DNA of 64,000 nucleotides from Sphaerospermopsis torques-reginae ITEP-024 (GTDB taxonomy: Bacteria > Cyanobacteriota > Cyanobacteriia > Cyanobacteriales > Nostocaceae), in contig NZ_CP080598.1 in the NCBI RefSeq assembly GCF_019598945.1, forward strand, positions 682,001-746,000, read 5' to 3'. Shown here piece after piece: positions 37,236-48,135 of the stretch. Each line of letters begins with the position of its first letter. Within the stretch, counting starts at the first letter, position 1. The translations under genes were made by a program, and so were the position numbers. The notes under the pieces are model-generated. The model worked only from the letters and a program-made list of their open reading frames with translations. It searched no databases and was not told the origin of the DNA.

Positions 37236-39122
37236 TTACAGTTGAGGAACAAACTGTTGCTTATCAGGTACTTCAGTGTACTCAGCGACAATTTGCCGGA
37301 ACTCGTCACCATCAATGGTTTCTTTTTCAATTAACAGATCAACCAAGCGATCTGTAACTGCACGATGTTCACGGATAATTCTCTTAGCGTTTTCGTAACA
37401 CTCTTCAGCGATCGCTCTCACTTGTCCATCAATACGAGAAGCAATAGACTCAGAATACTCGGATCTGGTTGTCCAGTCACGACCTAAGAACACTTCACCT
37501 TGTTGACTTTCCAAAGATAAAGGACCTAAGTCAGACATCCCAAACCGTGTTACCATTTGTCGTGCCATTCCTGATAACTGTTGCAAGTCTCCACCCGCAC
37601 CAGTTGTCACTTCCGCAGCACCAAAAATTACTTCCTCTGCTGCACGACCACCCAAAGCACCGGTAATTCTCGCTTTTAGTTGCGAACGGGAAATTAAACC
37701 TTGTTCTTCATTGGGCATAAACCAGGTTAAACCCTGTGCTTGTCCTCTGGGAATGAGGGTAACTTTCTGTACAGGATCATGATCCTTTAACAAAGTACCC
37801 ACCAAAGCATGACCAACTTCATGGTAAGCAATTAACCGCTTACTCTTGCTGTCTACTAAAGGAGTACCTTCCATCCCTGCAACTACCCGATCAACTGCAT
37901 CATCAATTTCTAACAGAGTAATTGCTTCTTTGCGTCTTCTTGCGGTGAGAATAGCTGCTTCGTTGAGGAGGTTAGCGAGATCCGCACCACTGAAACCAGG
38001 GGTACGACGGGCGATCGCTTCTAAGGAAACACCAGGATCTAATTTCTTGTTCCGTGCATGAACTTCGAGAATTTCCAAACGTCCTTTAATATCGGGAGCG
38101 TCAACTGTTACCTGTCTGTCAAAACGACCGGGACGCAATAGCGCAGAGTCGAGAACGTCAGGACGGTTGGTAGCTGCAATAATAATAATGCCAGTATTAC
38201 CTTCAAAACCATCCATTTCTGTTAACAGTTGGTTTAAGGTTTGCTCACGTTCATCATTACCACCACCGATACCAGCGCCCCGTTGACGACCTACCGCGTC
38301 AATTTCATCAATAAAGATGATACAAGGAGCGTTATCTTTCGCTTTTTTGAACAAGTCGCGGACACGGGAAGCACCCACACCCACAAACATTTCTACAAAC
38401 TCAGAACCGGAGATAGAGAAGAAAGGAACACCCGCTTCACCGGCGATCGCTTTTGCTAATAAGGTTTTACCAGTCCCAGGAGGTCCAACCAACAACACAC
38501 CTTTAGGAATTTTTGCACCAACAGCAGTAAATTTCTCAGGTTGTTTTAAGAAAGTCACAACTTCCTGTAATTCTTCCTTAGCTTCTTCAATTCCTGCCAC
38601 GTCATCAAATTTTACGCCGGTTTTCGCTTCCATTTGGAAACGAGCGCGAGACTTACCGAAGTTCATCGCTTGGCCAGGACCACCGGGAAGGTTATTAGAA
38701 CGACGGAACAAAAAGAATAAACCAGTAATTAACAACACTGGGAATAAAAGATTACTTAACAAACCCCAGATCGCGCCATCATTGCGGATAGGATGAGCAT
38801 CAAAGCTGACGTTATGTTCTTTGAGTTTATTGATCAACTCAGGAGCGTTAACGGGTAAGTCTACTCTCCAGCGTTGAATGCGGTTTTCAATATCTTGGTC
38901 GTTCGCTTCGATAATTGCAGTTCTGCCACCATCGTACAAGTCCACACTGGTAACCCGATCAGCGTCCAAGTATTCCAAAAAGCGCCCATAGGTCATGCGG
39001 GTATTGGCTGCATTACGGCTGTTATCTGCTGGTTGACCGGCAAAAGTACCTTGCCAAAAGAAAAAGCCTATTACCAAAGCCAGCACGGACCAAAGTGCTA
39101 CAATTCTCCAAGAAAATTTCAT
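37236..39122 (-). CDS. ftsH: ATP-dependent zinc metalloprotease FtsH
   Basis: Membrane-anchored AAA+ protease that degrades damaged membrane proteins, in cyanobacteria chiefly photosystem II D1. There are two membrane helices (residues 8-24 and 118-140) around a short lumenal domain. Walker A is GPPGTGKT (213-220) and Walker B is FIDEID. The zinc site is HEVGH (about 433-437), with a distant Asp further on. The length of 628 is normal. Which of the usual four paralogues it is cannot be said. A GNAT gene follows. Confidence 0.97.
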   Translation of the reverse strand: MKFSWRIVALWSVLALVIGFFFWQGTFAGQPADNSRNAANTRMTYGRFLEYLDADRVTSVDLYDGGRTAIIEANDQDIENRIQRWRVDLPVNAPELINKLKEHNVSFDAHPIRNDGAIWGLLSNLLFPVLLITGLFFLFRRSNNLPGGPGQAMNFGKSRARFQMEAKTGVKFDDVAGIEEAKEELQEVVTFLKQPEKFTAVGAKIPKGVLLVGPPGTGKTLLAKAIAGEAGVPFFSISGSEFVEMFVGVGASRVRDLFKKAKDNAPCIIFIDEIDAVGRQRGAGIGGGNDEREQTLNQLLTEMDGFEGNTGIIIIAATNRPDVLDSALLRPGRFDRQVTVDAPDIKGRLEILEVHARNKKLDPGVSLEAIARRTPGFSGADLANLLNEAAILTARRRKEAITLLEIDDAVDRVVAGMEGTPLVDSKSKRLIAYHEVGHALVGTLLKDHDPVQKVTLIPRGQAQGLTWFMPNEEQGLISRSQLKARITGALGGRAAEEVIFGAAEVTTGAGGDLQQLSGMARQMVTRFGMSDLGPLSLESQQGEVFLGRDWTTRSEYSESIASRIDGQVRAIAEECYENAKRIIREHRAVTDRLVDLLIEKETIDGDEFRQIVAEYTEVPDKQQFVPQL

Positions 39123-39947
39123 CTGTTAATTTGCCTCTAGTACCAATATGACTACTTTTGTAACGGATGTTTATAAATCCATTTTGTAATTTCAGCCATG
39201 ACAGCGTAGTTTGCTTATGGCAGATTCATGAAATTTTTCTAGAATCTTAATTAAATTTAACCTAATTCTCATACTAATACCAATTGAAAATTCCAAATTA
39301 AAAGTTAAATCTTCCCAAAAGCTTATCTATCAAGGGTTTGGTGCTGATTTCTTTTTTGCTCTCCCTGATACTCATTTTATGCTAGACCACGCTGAATGAT
39401 CAAATATATTTAGTTGGACTTATCTGCGTTTATCTGCGTTTATCTGCGTTTGTTTTTATTATAAAAAGTTAATTATACTTTATAATATAAAAAATACGAA
39501 AACATGGGGATTGAACCACGAAGTAACGAAGAAACGTTCACCGGAGGTGTTCCCGCAGGGTAGGTAAGAGTTTTGAGAGAGGTTGCTTGTGATGGGTGAT
39601 AGTGCGATCGCTGATATTGAAACTAATATTTCAAATGTCAGGACTTACGCAAAAGGGAACGAAAGTAGGGGTAATTCATGAATTACCCCTACGGAAGAAT
39701 AAGGTTTTCAGTCACATCTTACGTAAGTCCTAAAATATGATAGATTTCTTGTAGAAATTGCGATGAGTTCTTCATATCCGAAGATTAACTCATATATTCT
39801 CTGTGTTATAAAGTTTTAATAGAATATTGTCTTTTAATTGGCTGCCTGTAATCTGGGCAACATTTAGCTAGTCGTGATGTAATTTGCAGTTTCCTGGTAA
39901 TATCCTCATATATACAAATATTTTTTTACAAACCCAGTCGAACAACC
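39123..39947. other. Gap upstream of ftsH with short repeats
   Basis: Contains three tandem TTATCTGCGT units (about 39420-39450), a MITE-like inverted repeat at 39638-39732, and a HIP1 site at about 39603. No coding ORF is seen. The promoters of ftsH and of the plus-strand NTPase array should lie at the two ends. Confidence 0.6.
39638..39732. repeat. MITE-like inverted repeat D
   Basis: The ends AGGACTTACGCAA and TTACGTAAGTCCT are near inverted repeats. The centre contains the palindrome GGGGTAATTCATGAATTACCCC. A lone similar end (TTGCGTAAGTCCT) occurs near 58093. Confidence 0.75.
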
Positions 39948-41207
39948 ATGTCCAATCCCTTTTTTCCCGGAAAACCAGTTCCTCCAGAACATTTTGTCGG
40001 ACGCACATCAGAAATTAACTTTGCCTTTGACCAAATCTGTAACAGCAGCCATTTTGCCATTTGGGGTGGTCCGGGGATGGGCAAAACCTCATTTTTAAGG
40101 AAACTCGCTTCTGAACAAGCTCTGAGAGAACATGGCATAGATCCATCCGAAGTTGCGGTTGTACTACTAAACTGCCAAAGTATCATTCCTTTCACACCTG
40201 CTGGTTTTTGGCAAGAAATCTTAAATTTGCTACATAATCAATTAGATAATGAACCGCAATTACAATCTGAAATTCAACCCTTACTAGAAAAACCAGCTAC
40301 AAGTCGTATTATCCGCCAAGCATTACGGAAATTAGGTGATAATGGTAAATTTTTATTACTGTTAGTAGATGACTTTGATGCATCTGTCGTCACAAATGAA
40401 CAATACACTGAAGCAGAAATGGAAACATTTTTAGCAGAATGTCGTAGTTTAGCGGTTAGTGCAGAAGAAAGTCAATATTTATCTATGATTGTTACCTCAC
40501 TGCAACCCCTAAGTGAACTGCAACCGCAACTTAATCCTCATGCTTCTCCTTGGTACAATCACTATTTATTTCAATCCCTTAAACTATTTACTACTAGCGA
40601 ATTGGTGCAAATCTTGAATATTGTTAGACCTCCAACATTACGGGGGGAAATTATTAATATTACAGGTGGACATCCTAGTTTAGTACAAATTGCTGGAAAT
40701 TTAATATATCAAGAAATGCAGCGAGGTCAGGATGCTAATTCTGAATCATTTGCTCAGAGATTTGAAGCCGATACTAGACAGATTTTTGAAGTAATTTGGC
40801 AAAGATGTAATCCGACAGAACAGCTTTTATTGATGCTGATAGCTTTGCTGGATCTGGATGGTCATATCAAGGATACAAAATTTACTTTAAAAGGCATAGG
40901 AATAATTCTGAGTCAACATGAACGGCTCTTGGAAAAATTAAAAGATAGAGGTGTAATTACTTCCAGTATTCAAGATTCAGAAACGTTTTATTCCTTTACT
41001 TCGCCACTGATGAAAAAAAGGGCAACACAGGCAATATTAAATACATCGGAACATTTTTTTGAAGAGAACCAATTAGTATTTCTGAATCTCATTAGTCATA
41101 AACAATTGGATCAAGTTCAAAATTTCGTAACTTGGTTAACACAGAATGGCGATACAGTCAACACAGTATTAGATTGGATTCCGAAACTATTACCATTCTT
41201 TCCCTAA
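39948..41207 (+). CDS. P-loop NTPase (AAA/STAND-like), first gene of a three-gene array
   Basis: A 419-residue protein. The N-terminal P-loop domain opens VPPEHFVGRTSEI, with Walker A GGPGMGKTS (residues 40-48) and Walker B LLLLVDDFD (about 137-145). The C-terminal part (about 280-419) has a winged-helix-like region (LLLMLIALLDLDGHIKDTKFTLKGI) and a helical tail, as in STAND and archaeal ATPases. There is no membrane segment or sensor domain, unlike the next two genes. It shares the FVGR/FxGR-type start of the array, so it may be a regulator or partner of them. Function is inferred only. Confidence 0.75.
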   Translation: MSNPFFPGKPVPPEHFVGRTSEINFAFDQICNSSHFAIWGGPGMGKTSFLRKLASEQALREHGIDPSEVAVVLLNCQSIIPFTPAGFWQEILNLLHNQLDNEPQLQSEIQPLLEKPATSRIIRQALRKLGDNGKFLLLLVDDFDASVVTNEQYTEAEMETFLAECRSLAVSAEESQYLSMIVTSLQPLSELQPQLNPHASPWYNHYLFQSLKLFTTSELVQILNIVRPPTLRGEIINITGGHPSLVQIAGNLIYQEMQRGQDANSESFAQRFEADTRQIFEVIWQRCNPTEQLLLMLIALLDLDGHIKDTKFTLKGIGIILSQHERLLEKLKDRGVITSSIQDSETFYSFTSPLMKKRATQAILNTSEHFFEENQLVFLNLISHKQLDQVQNFVTWLTQNGDTVNTVLDWIPKLLPFFP

Positions 41208-41463
41208 TAAAATTCTTAATCGTCTAAGTTGCTAGTTGGGTAAAGTGTCTTCATCAGGATGTCCAAGATTAAAGGATTCACACGATAACAACGGAAGTTT
41301 TCTGAGAATTATCCATTACCAACCTCAACTAAATAACTAGCAACTGGACTGAATAGGGAAGTTCTTCTAGTCTTCCCTATTAACGATATTTTAAAAACAC
41401 ATTGTTAACCTAATGTGGAGTTGCTAAAATCTTTTCAATAGATGAGAAAATCAATATCAAATT
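41208..41463. other. Gap between array genes 1 and 2
   Basis: About 256 A/T-rich bases with no ORF; a short inverted AGTTGCTAGTT...AACTAGCAACT pair (about 41226-41346) is present. It may carry a separate promoter for the second gene. Confidence 0.5.
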
Positions 41464-44400
41464 ATGACTAATATACCTAATCTACCTCCTAGTCCTTACA
41501 TCATAGGCAAGCCGATTACAGACCCCAAAAAATTTTTTGGGCGGGAAGATTTATTTTCGTTGATTTCTGATAATCTTCTCAATAATGACCAAACTTTATT
41601 GTATGGACAAAGACGTATTGGTAAATCTTCTATACTGAATCTAATTCCTAAAAAGATAGGTGGCGATGAATTTATTTTCATCAATTTTGATTTTCAAGCA
41701 ATAGGGAAATTATCTAATGCTGAAATTTTATCGAACATTGCCCATGAAATTTTAGACAAACTAGAATTACCACAAGACCACTATAATTTGTTAGAACATT
41801 TGGCAGAAAATATAAAACAAGATTTTCACAATTTTGATCGTGAGTTTCTAGATCAAGTTTATCGAAACATTGGTAACAGAAAAATAGTTTTTCTTTGGGA
41901 TGAATTTGATGTTTTAACTGAAAGAAATAAAGAACAAGAAACAGGAATATTTTTAGAGTACATAATACATCTATTAAACACAGATAACAGATTATCTATT
42001 ATTCCCGTTGTAGGGAGACATATAAATAGATTAAAAACCTTAGCTTCTTTCTTTAAGCAAGCAGCTTATAAAGAAATTGCTTTGTTGGACAAAGAAAATA
42101 CCCAAAGGTTAATTACTAAACCCACAGAAGGCATTTTAACCTATCCACCAGAAACCATAGATACCATCTTTAATATCTCTGCTGGAAGTCCCTATTTTAC
42201 CCAAGTTATTTGCGATACTATTTATGGTCAAGTACGTGATAACTATCAAAACAACCCCAATGATGATTTACGGACTATCACTCCTCAAAATGTTAAAAAT
42301 GTTATAAACCAAGCAATCGAAGCAGGAAAAGGTGGTTTAGCTTGGTTCTGGGATGGATTGAATTTGCAGCAGCAAATAATTATTGCAGCAGCAGCAGAGG
42401 CTCAAGAAATGGCTATCATAAACAATCAATCTGTTATTGAAGAACCACTAACATTATTAACCAAGAAATATGGTATAAAAATAACACAAGATTTAACAGG
42501 CGCATACGACCAATTATCTGAGTATGGTTTTTTAGATGGGACAAAACAGAAAGTAAAAATAGAGTTTGTCCGTCTTTGGTTAGTGAAAGAACATCGCTTA
42601 AAAGATGAAATTACTAAATTGGAGACAATTAACCAGGAATATGTTGATGATATTTTCTCATTCGCAAAAAAGTATAATCAAGAATCATTAAGTTTTTACC
42701 AGCAAGCCTTAAAAGCTAATCCTAACAATTTTAAAACTGTAATATATTTGGCTCAAGAGTATTTAAATATACAAAATATAGATGAAGCTATTAATCTATA
42801 TAAGAGAGCCTATCAATTTTATTCTCAGACTAATAATTATCAACAACAAGAAGCAATTTTACAATATTTACTATCTCTAGCTCAACAAAAATCACAAGCT
42901 CAAGATTTTGAGCAAGCATTAGAAATTTGTACGATGGCTGACCAAATTGATAGTGAACAAAGTAAAGATGTTCTAATAGAAGTAAGAGAAGATTATGGAC
43001 ATGAACTAATACTTAAAAGACAATGGGCTAAGGCAGAAGAACAGTTTGAGTTTGTTTTACAAATTAATCCTAATAGGAAATCATCTAAACACAAATTAGC
43101 AGAAATTCAAACGCTGAAATCTAAAACGAAGCTTACCGTTGAAGAGGAAAATTCTGCATCTGTCAATATAAATACTAATACAATTTCAAACTGGCTGAAC
43201 TGGGTTTTAAGATTTAGAGGATTTCTAGGAGGATTAGCTATAATTTTGCTTCTGGGTTTTGGTGGTTATACAGTATTTTTTAGCAAGCCTTGTCCAGTAG
43301 GAGAAAAAAAAGAATTTGGGTTTTGGTGTGTAGTAGATAATAGTAGAATTAGTCGGGGCGATCGCACTTTCTTCCCTAACATTTCCAATAGGTTTAGAGA
43401 TGAGGGTATTCAAGCATTCCAAAAAGGTGATTATCAACAAGCTGCTAATTTATTTAAACAAGCTGTAACCGCAAATCTAAATGATCCAGAAGTGCGTATT
43501 TATTATAATAATGCCCTAGCACGTCAACAAGGTTCTCCTTTTACTTTCGCGGTAGTTGTACCAATAGACAATAAAAATACCAGTGAGGGTCAAGAAATAT
43601 TGCGTGGAGTAGCAGCAGCACAAAATCAATTTAATCAGAATAAAGGTTTCAATGGTAGATTGCTAGAGATTGTGATTGCTAATGATGGTAATGCTAATAA
43701 TGGGAATACTAAAGATGGGAATACTAAATATGTAGAACAAGTAGCTCAACAATTAGCAAATGATTCTTCAATTTTGGGGGTAATTGGACATAAGTCTAGT
43801 GATGTTACAAAAATTGCACTACCAGTATACGAAAAAGCTGGATTACCTCTTATTTCTGCCACTAGCACCAGTGTTTTACTCAATAATCCAGTTTTCTTTA
43901 GATCAGTTTATTCAGATGAAAGTGCAGGTCAAAAACTAGCCGAGTATGCTTATAAGCAAATGAAATTAAAAAAAGCCGTAATTTTTGCTAATCCTAACAG
44001 CCCATATAGTAACAGCATCAGAGAGGTATTTACAAATACGTTTGAAAAATTAGGAGGTAAGGTAGTTCGTAAACCCCTAATTGATTTAACTGCTACTACC
44101 TTTGACCCGGAAAAAGAAGTTGCCAAAAGTGTATATACTGATAAAGCAGAAGCTGCTCTTTTATTTCCAAATCCAGATACAACTGATATCGCCATTAATA
44201 TAGTTAAAGAAATTACCAACAGAAATGCAAGATTAAAAGCGCAAAATTTTCCCATACAAGAAGTAAAAATGTTGGCTGGAGATACCCTTTATAACTATAA
44301 TCAAACCATAGTTAGAGGTGGAAAAGATGTAGAAGGTTTAATAATTGCAATACCCTGGTTTAGAGGAACATCAGCAGCAGAAGAGTTTGCTAAAAAATCA

Positions 44401-44649
44401 AAAGAACTATGGGGAGGAGATGTTAGTTGGCGTACAGCTACTAGCTATGATGCTACACAAGCATTTATTAAGGCTTTATCAAACAATGCCTCTCGTCAGA
44501 CAGTATTAGAAAGATTAAAAAACGTTAATCTTACCGCAAATGAAACGTCAGGCTACCCATTTCAGTTCACAGAGAACAGAGAGCGTCAGGGAGAATCAAT
44601 ACTTTTACAAGTTAAGGACGGTAAATTTGTAGAAATTGAATCAAGATGA
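41464..44649 (+). CDS. STAND-like NTPase fused through a membrane helix to a LivK-type receptor domain
   Basis: A 1061-residue multidomain protein. A cytoplasmic ATPase (Walker A YGQRRIGKSS 47-56, Walker B VFLWDEFD 142-149, winged-helix region to about 390) is followed by TPR-like repeats (about 395-560). One membrane helix follows (about 583-604). After it comes a short CPVGEKKEFGFWCVVD segment with two cysteines and one more TPR (DEGIQAFQKGDYQQAANLF). The C-terminal 370 residues (from about 692) form a type I periplasmic-binding/branched-chain-amino-acid-receptor fold (ILRGVAAAQNQFNQ, VIGHKSSDVTKIALPVYEKAGLPLISATST). The likely role is a membrane receptor whose outside ligand controls the NTPase. 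The ligand is unknown. Confidence 0.8.
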   Translation: MTNIPNLPPSPYIIGKPITDPKKFFGREDLFSLISDNLLNNDQTLLYGQRRIGKSSILNLIPKKIGGDEFIFINFDFQAIGKLSNAEILSNIAHEILDKLELPQDHYNLLEHLAENIKQDFHNFDREFLDQVYRNIGNRKIVFLWDEFDVLTERNKEQETGIFLEYIIHLLNTDNRLSIIPVVGRHINRLKTLASFFKQAAYKEIALLDKENTQRLITKPTEGILTYPPETIDTIFNISAGSPYFTQVICDTIYGQVRDNYQNNPNDDLRTITPQNVKNVINQAIEAGKGGLAWFWDGLNLQQQIIIAAAAEAQEMAIINNQSVIEEPLTLLTKKYGIKITQDLTGAYDQLSEYGFLDGTKQKVKIEFVRLWLVKEHRLKDEITKLETINQEYVDDIFSFAKKYNQESLSFYQQALKANPNNFKTVIYLAQEYLNIQNIDEAINLYKRAYQFYSQTNNYQQQEAILQYLLSLAQQKSQAQDFEQALEICTMADQIDSEQSKDVLIEVREDYGHELILKRQWAKAEEQFEFVLQINPNRKSSKHKLAEIQTLKSKTKLTVEEENSASVNINTNTISNWLNWVLRFRGFLGGLAIILLLGFGGYTVFFSKPCPVGEKKEFGFWCVVDNSRISRGDRTFFPNISNRFRDEGIQAFQKGDYQQAANLFKQAVTANLNDPEVRIYYNNALARQQGSPFTFAVVVPIDNKNTSEGQEILRGVAAAQNQFNQNKGFNGRLLEIVIANDGNANNGNTKDGNTKYVEQVAQQLANDSSILGVIGHKSSDVTKIALPVYEKAGLPLISATSTSVLLNNPVFFRSVYSDESAGQKLAEYAYKQMKLKKAVIFANPNSPYSNSIREVFTNTFEKLGGKVVRKPLIDLTATTFDPEKEVAKSVYTDKAEAALLFPNPDTTDIAINIVKEITNRNARLKAQNFPIQEVKMLAGDTLYNYNQTIVRGGKDVEGLIIAIPWFRGTSAAEEFAKKSKELWGGDVSWRTATSYDATQAFIKALSNNASRQTVLERLKNVNLTANETSGYPFQFTENRERQGESILLQVKDGKFVEIESR

Positions 44650-44753
44650 TTAATTCATTTGGCGGATGTACTTATATAGAAATATTATAGAAATTAAGTT
44701 AAGATAGTTAATTTGGCAGATGTAATAGGTGTTTTTAGAGGTATGATGGAAAT

Positions 44754-47117
44754 ATGAATACTTCTTTCAAGCCTCAAAAAAATCCGTATGTTCTTGGCCG
44801 CCCAGTTAACCAAGCGTTGTTATTTGGGCGAGAATCGCTATTTGTGGATATTAGACACTATCTCCAACAGCATAAACAAGTAATAGTATTATACGGACAA
44901 AGACGCATTGGCAAGTCATCTGTTGTGCGTAATATCACTGATAAATTAAAAGATTTGCAAGAGAACTTTGCTTTTGTGACATTCAGTTTAGAATATTACT
45001 CTCAACAATCATTAGGTAGAATCTTAGCAGAACTAGCCAAAGAAATTATAAGCGACTTGTCATTAGAACAAGAGAATATAAAAATACCCGAAATTACAGA
45101 CCTAGAGTCAGACGATGGCGTTTTTTCCAAGGAGTTTTTACCGCAAGTATATCAAGCCTTAAACGGCAAAAATTTAGTTTTATTACTAGATGACTTTGAT
45201 ATATTCATAAATAATCATCCAGAAATAATATTAAAACTATTTTATGAAAATTTATTTTCGATACTTCAGAATACCCAAAAACTCTTTGTAATTCTATTAA
45301 TGGATCACAGATTATTCAATATTTCCAAGAAAATCAGGAGTTTTGAGAATATAGTTACTGTTAAAGAAATTAAGTTATTAGATCAGACTACTACCACAAA
45401 TTTAATTAAGCAACCAGCCCAAAATATACTTGAGTATGGAGACGACGCGATTCAAGCTATTTTTAAGCTATCAGCAGGACATCCCTATTTTACTCAAGTA
45501 ATATGTTTTGCTATTTTTAGTAGAGCGAGAGAAAATAATAAATTGAATGATAAAGTTAATAGAGAAGATGTAGAAGCTATTATAGACAAAGCTATTGAAT
45601 TAGCAGAAGCTGGTTTATCTTGGTTTTGGGAAGAGTTTTCTATCCTTGAAAAAGTTGTTCTGTCAGCAGTTGCAGAGTCTCAACACACTTCAGAAGATTA
45701 TTTAGACTTAATTAAAGTTAATAAAGCCCATCTAGATATGAATCTGATCATAAAAGCGAAAGAATATTTAAAAGAAAATGAGTTTTTAGATAAAACAAAA
45801 GATGAAAAAGTTAAAATAGAATTATTCCGTAAATGGATTTTACAAACTCATTCACTAAATGAAGAAATTATTGAATTAGAAAAATTGAATCAAAAAGAAC
45901 AGCAAGGTGATGCACAATTGCCAGCAGAGTATATAAATGAAAATAATAAAACGGAACTACCCCAAATTATAGAGAATACAACAACTAACACAAGTAATAT
46001 TCATTCTGAGGAGATTGAAAATCAGACTACAAGTAATCATGAGGTTAATCACGAAGTAGATACACCTCGAAAAAAACCACCGATATTAATAATAATTATT
46101 CTTGTATGTCTATCTGTTGCTACTAGTATTATCTTAGCTACCATTTATCGTTTATCTACTCAACCTTGTCCAGCAGGTGAAAAAAAAGAATTTGGGATTA
46201 GGTGTGTAGTAGATACTAGCAGAATCAGTCGGGGCGATAAAACCCTATTTCCCAACATTCCCAATAGGTTTCGTGATGAAGGGATTGAAGCCTTCAAAAA
46301 GGGTGATTATCAACAAGCTGCTAATTTATTTGAACAGGCTATAAAATCTGTTCAAAATGACCCAGAAGTATTAATTTACTACAACAACGCCCGCGCTAAT
46401 AAACAAGGAAGCCCTATCGCAAGATTAGCAGTAGTTGTATCAATATCAACAAGTAATGATATAAATGATACTAAAGAGATATTACGTGGAGTAGCCCAAG
46501 CACAAGACCAGTTCAATAAAAAACATCGTGGTGATAGATTAATAGAAATAGTTATTGCCAATGATGGTAACGACCCAAACCAATCAAAACAGGTAGCTCA
46601 GGAACTAGTGAAGGATGCTTCAATATTGGGAGTAATTGGACATAGTTCTACTCGTACTACCGAAGTCGCACTACCAGAATATGAAAAAGCAAAATTAGCC
46701 ATAATATCTCCTGCTGTAACTACCACATCATTAAACAACCCAGTTTTATTTAGTTCAGTTTATTCTGTTAAAGATGAAATTGTTCCTTGGTCTAGAGACA
46801 CAGAGCAAACCAAAAACTTTGCCCAAGAATCCCAAACACTATGGGGAAAGGATATTAATATTAGTAATCTTACAGCCAATAGCTATGATGCTACACAAGC
46901 ATTTATCAAAGCTTTATCAACTAATGCCTCTCGAGATACGATACTGGAAAATTTACAACAAGTGAACCTTCCCGCAGATGAAACTTCAGGTTATCCGCTC
47001 AAGTTTACAGATAACAGGGAGAGAGATATAAAACCTGTTCTTGTAGAGGTTAAGAATGGTAAATTTGTGCAAATTGATGAGTCAAACCCTAGTTTACTCG
47101 ATTCTCCGCCGGAGTAA
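44754..47117 (+). CDS. Paralogous STAND-like receptor NTPase with shortened binding domain
   Basis: A 787-residue paralogue of the previous gene, 104 bases after it. It shares the NTPase (FGRESLF, YGQRRIGKSS at 47-56, LLLDDFDIF), a single membrane helix (about 443-466) and the CPAGEKKEFGIRCVVDTSRISRGD block. It lacks most TPR repeats. The receptor domain has lost about 140 residues in frame: SVYS is followed at once by a segment matching the last lobe (IVPWSRDTEQTKNFAQES, NSYDATQAF). With one lobe largely gone it may not bind the same ligand. It could be an altered sensor or a decaying copy. Confidence 0.75.
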   Translation: MNTSFKPQKNPYVLGRPVNQALLFGRESLFVDIRHYLQQHKQVIVLYGQRRIGKSSVVRNITDKLKDLQENFAFVTFSLEYYSQQSLGRILAELAKEIISDLSLEQENIKIPEITDLESDDGVFSKEFLPQVYQALNGKNLVLLLDDFDIFINNHPEIILKLFYENLFSILQNTQKLFVILLMDHRLFNISKKIRSFENIVTVKEIKLLDQTTTTNLIKQPAQNILEYGDDAIQAIFKLSAGHPYFTQVICFAIFSRARENNKLNDKVNREDVEAIIDKAIELAEAGLSWFWEEFSILEKVVLSAVAESQHTSEDYLDLIKVNKAHLDMNLIIKAKEYLKENEFLDKTKDEKVKIELFRKWILQTHSLNEEIIELEKLNQKEQQGDAQLPAEYINENNKTELPQIIENTTTNTSNIHSEEIENQTTSNHEVNHEVDTPRKKPPILIIIILVCLSVATSIILATIYRLSTQPCPAGEKKEFGIRCVVDTSRISRGDKTLFPNIPNRFRDEGIEAFKKGDYQQAANLFEQAIKSVQNDPEVLIYYNNARANKQGSPIARLAVVVSISTSNDINDTKEILRGVAQAQDQFNKKHRGDRLIEIVIANDGNDPNQSKQVAQELVKDASILGVIGHSSTRTTEVALPEYEKAKLAIISPAVTTTSLNNPVLFSSVYSVKDEIVPWSRDTEQTKNFAQESQTLWGKDINISNLTANSYDATQAFIKALSTNASRDTILENLQQVNLPADETSGYPLKFTDNRERDIKPVLVEVKNGKFVQIDESNPSLLDSPPE

Positions 47118-47170
47118 GCTCATCTTAACTTAAAGTGATGACGAATAATGTAATAAATTACAGATAATTG

Positions 47171-47420
47171 CTATTGTTCATCCTTGTGCATCAATGGACG
47201 TAAACCATTTAAACCTACTCCTATAGTAGAACCATTATGTACTACCGTCGCTGCTAAGGGGTGCATCCCCAAAGTGCTTGCTAGTCCTAATGCGGCTAAG
47301 TTGGGAATTACTGCTAAACTAATATTCTGTTTAATCACAGTTTTGGTTTCACGGGCGATCGCCATTGCATCAACAAAACTGCATGAGTCAAAGCTGACAA
47401 AAAGGTTGTGGGTAAAGAAA
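47171..47420 (-). pseudogene. C-terminal remnant of a P1B-type metal-transport ATPase
   Basis: The open part at 47171-47365 reads RETKTVIKQNISLAVIPNLAALGLASTLGMHPLAATVVHNGSTIGVGLNGLRPL, the last membrane helices of heavy-metal P-type ATPases (HNxST motif). Upstream the frame continues only as SCSFVDAMAIA and is then lost, so the phosphorylation (DKTGT) and CPx regions are absent. No sign of expression. The lone HMA2-like gene at 1860 is far away. Confidence 0.75.
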
Positions 47421-47508
47421 CCCGAATCTCGGTAACAAAATCTAAAGTTAAAATTGAAGCGGATCTAGCTTAATTCCGCAAACCCTAACTATTCAAATGG
47501 ACATGATA

Positions 47509-48003
47509 TTACTTAACTTCTGTGATTTTTAAATTGTAAGGAAAATATTTCTCTTTTTCGTAAGAACCAATCCAAATTTTGTAAATACCCTCTAACCATT
47601 CTCCCACAATACCAGGATTTTTCCCATCAAAATCATCATTACACCAAATACCACCTGGTCCTTTAATCATTATAGTGGTGTCGGCCTTACTTTCCACTTG
47701 CAGTTTTAGGTAGTCAAATTTACTGAGCAGTTTTAGAGTGTGATCTGGGTCCTCATCTACAAACCCAGTACATGAACCTGTAGGAGTTTCAGTTTCTCCA
47801 TTAACTTTGCTCGCTGGAACTGAACCTCCACTCATTCCCCTGACTGTCAAAGGATCAGGTGAAAATTGACGGTTAATGGTGATATCACCAAAAATAGGCG
47901 GAACTTCTTCTGCATTAACAATACTATTCATCGCTGTTGTAACACCAAGTGTAACTATCATCAACGATAATCTAATGGCTATATTAAGGGATTTTTTTGT
48001 CAT
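47509..48003 (-). CDS. Secreted protein, pre-peptidase-like beta-sandwich
   Basis: A 164-residue protein with a signal peptide (IAIRLSLMIVTLGVTTAMNSIVNAE). The mature C-terminal part (LKLQVESKADTTIMIKGPGGIWCNDDFDGKNPGIVGEWLEGIYKIWIGSYEKEKYFPYNLKITE) looks like a bacterial pre-peptidase C-terminal-like sandwich. Two cysteines (SCTG and WCND) could pair. No catalytic site. Periplasmic or extracellular, function unknown. Confidence 0.65.
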   Translation of the reverse strand: MTKKSLNIAIRLSLMIVTLGVTTAMNSIVNAEEVPPIFGDITINRQFSPDPLTVRGMSGGSVPASKVNGETETPTGSCTGFVDEDPDHTLKLLSKFDYLKLQVESKADTTIMIKGPGGIWCNDDFDGKNPGIVGEWLEGIYKIWIGSYEKEKYFPYNLKITEVK

Positions 48004-48135
48004 TGTAATTATATTTATATTTAAGTAATTTTAAAGACAAGAATCTTTTATTTTAAGTTCCCGATATTTACAGTTATCAGGTGACTGGTGACTGGTGACT
48101 GGTGAGTGGAATAATAGGAGTTGAGAAAGAAGAAT

